Source: Nitratireductor luteus (GTDB taxonomy: Bacteria; Pseudomonadota; Alphaproteobacteria; Rhizobiales; Rhizobiaceae). Taken from it: a stretch of 64,000 nt of DNA. The position numbers were made by a program, and so were the translations under genes. The stretch spans positions 62,001 through 126,000 of the forward strand of contig NZ_JAOANW010000015.1 in the NCBI RefSeq assembly GCF_026162365.1, written 5' to 3'. Positions 63,284 to 64,000 of this stretch are shown piece by piece. The notes under the pieces are model-generated. The model saw nothing but the letters and a program-made list of their open reading frames with translations, was not told the DNA's origin and did no database searches. Within the stretch, counting starts at the first letter, position 1. Every line of letters begins with the position of its first letter.

Positions 63284-64000
63284 TGCGCCGCCTCCATTTT
63301 CCTGCCGGCGATCTCCGTCACGTAAATCGCAAGGATCTTGCGGTCGATCTCGGCAAGCCGCTCTTCCCAGTGCGGCATCTGGCCCTGCCGGCCCTGCCAG
63401 ATGGTGCGGCTCAGCGATGCGCGGTCGCTGCTGATCACCCAGGAATTGTCCATGAGATCGGGTGCGCCCATGGCCGGATCGCCGCGCCCCTCCGCGCCAT
63501 GGCAGGCGGCGCAGTTCTCGGCGAAGAGCTGGGCGCCTTCCTCCACGCCCTTCATGTCCAGCGGTCCCAGATCGTCGATGCCTTCGGCGTTGTTGCGGAT
63601 GAAGGAGACGATGGAGGAGATGGCCGGCCGGTCCAGGATGCCGTCGCGGCCGAAGGCCGGCATCTGCGCGAAACGCGTCTCGGGATGGGTCGAATTGATG
63701 CCGATCCGCAGGGTCTCGGCCACGATCTCCGGATTACCACCCCATAGCCAGCTATCGTCCGCGAGGCTCGGGAAGCCGGGACTGCCCTTCGCATCGGTGC
63801 CGTGACAGACGGCGCAATTGTCGCCGAACAAAGTGCTGCCGGATTCGCGCACGATCCGCATCAACTCTGGACGCTTGGTGATCTCGGCGAAGTCGAGCCG
63901 GACAATCTCGTCCGTCCATGCCGCGCGCTGGGCGGCGGCTTCCTCAACAGCCTTCTCCACTGTCTGGCGCTGGTCGATGCCGAGCAGGCCCTTCGTATAG
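63280..64000 (-). CDS. ccoP: cbb3-type cytochrome c oxidase diheme subunit CcoP, C-terminal part
   Basis: The last 240 codons of CcoP/FixP; the gene begins beyond the right edge. Two heme c sites are visible, CAVCH near the start of this part and CAACH about 95 residues later, with the Met ligands in RFAQMPAFG and GQMPHWEERL. It accepts electrons from cytochromes and feeds the high-affinity oxidase. ccoN, ccoO and ccoQ should lie just outside the window. Confidence 0.95.
   Translation of the reverse strand, partial: YTKGLLGIDQRQTVEKAVEEAAAQRAAWTDEIVRLDFAEITKRPELMRIVRESGSTLFGDNCAVCHGTDAKGSPGFPSLADDSWLWGGNPEIVAETLRIGINSTHPETRFAQMPAFGRDGILDRPAISSIVSFIRNNAEGIDDLGPLDMKGVEEGAQLFAENCAACHGAEGRGDPAMGAPDLMDNSWVISSDRASLSRTIWQGRQGQMPHWEERLAEIDRKILAIYVTEIAGRKMEAAQ

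Overview
The window looks like chromosomal or large-plasmid DNA of an alphaproteobacterium, most likely a Rhizobiales/Phyllobacteriaceae-type organism. The support is high GC, a cbb3-oxidase maturation cluster, a giant NdvB-type cyclic beta-1,2-glucan synthase, a TRAP transporter next to aromatic-ring genes, and the general protein style. This placement is inference, because no rRNA or species marker is present.

Region 1 (1-13.5 kb) is a catabolic locus with two divergent arms. The leftward arm carries a GntR regulator, a BKACE-type beta-keto acid cleavage enzyme, a hotdog thioesterase, a cyclase-family hydrolase, a DctPQM TRAP uptake system and the start of a molybdenum hydroxylase large subunit. 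The rightward arm carries the matching 2Fe-2S and FAD subunits, a CoxG-like protein, an FAD monooxygenase, maleylacetate reductase and hydroxyquinol 1,2-dioxygenase, followed by an opposing AraC regulator. Together they suggest uptake of an organic acid, ring hydroxylation, ring cleavage of hydroxyquinol, and 3-oxoadipate as an end product. The starting substrate cannot be read from the sequence.

Region 2 (13.5-18.8 kb) is a defence and mobile-element graveyard. It holds the coiled-coil start of a broken gene, two diverged fragments of an ArdC-type antirestriction gene, a GHKL ATPase fragment, three small stress or membrane genes (CsbD, a small membrane protein, a frameshifted DUF3309) and an intact AbiEi/AbiEii toxin-antitoxin pair with inverted-repeat operators.

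Region 3 (18.8-30.1 kb) has a persulfide-sensor-like ArsR regulator divergent from a sulfide:quinone oxidoreductase-like gene, a YgaP-like membrane protein and an RND efflux pair. These are followed by a flavin-binding PPOX gene and a leftward MacAB-like ABC exporter operon.

Region 4 (30-64 kb) looks like a low-oxygen/stress island. It encodes an FNR/FixK-type regulator and many genes of general survival: universal stress proteins, Hsp20, a ribosome hibernation factor, BON and DUF302 proteins, an FtsH protease, an alcohol dehydrogenase, thioredoxin 2, a copper ATPase, and the 3' part of a cbb3 oxidase operon (ccoP, two membrane proteins, ccoI, ccoS). I find 14 copies of a 14-bp FNR/FixK-like box, TTGAYNNNNRTCAA or a close variant. 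One lies at 15.1 kb and thirteen lie between 30 and 60 kb, nearly all between genes and often shared by divergent pairs. The same island contains many gene fragments and frameshifts (polX, ldhA, SDR, PPOX, DUF2267, SHOCT, CBS, copper-binding four-helix bundle, raiA), including two related mosaic junctions, so it is being reshuffled and eroded. No rRNA, tRNA, CRISPR array or intact transposase was seen.
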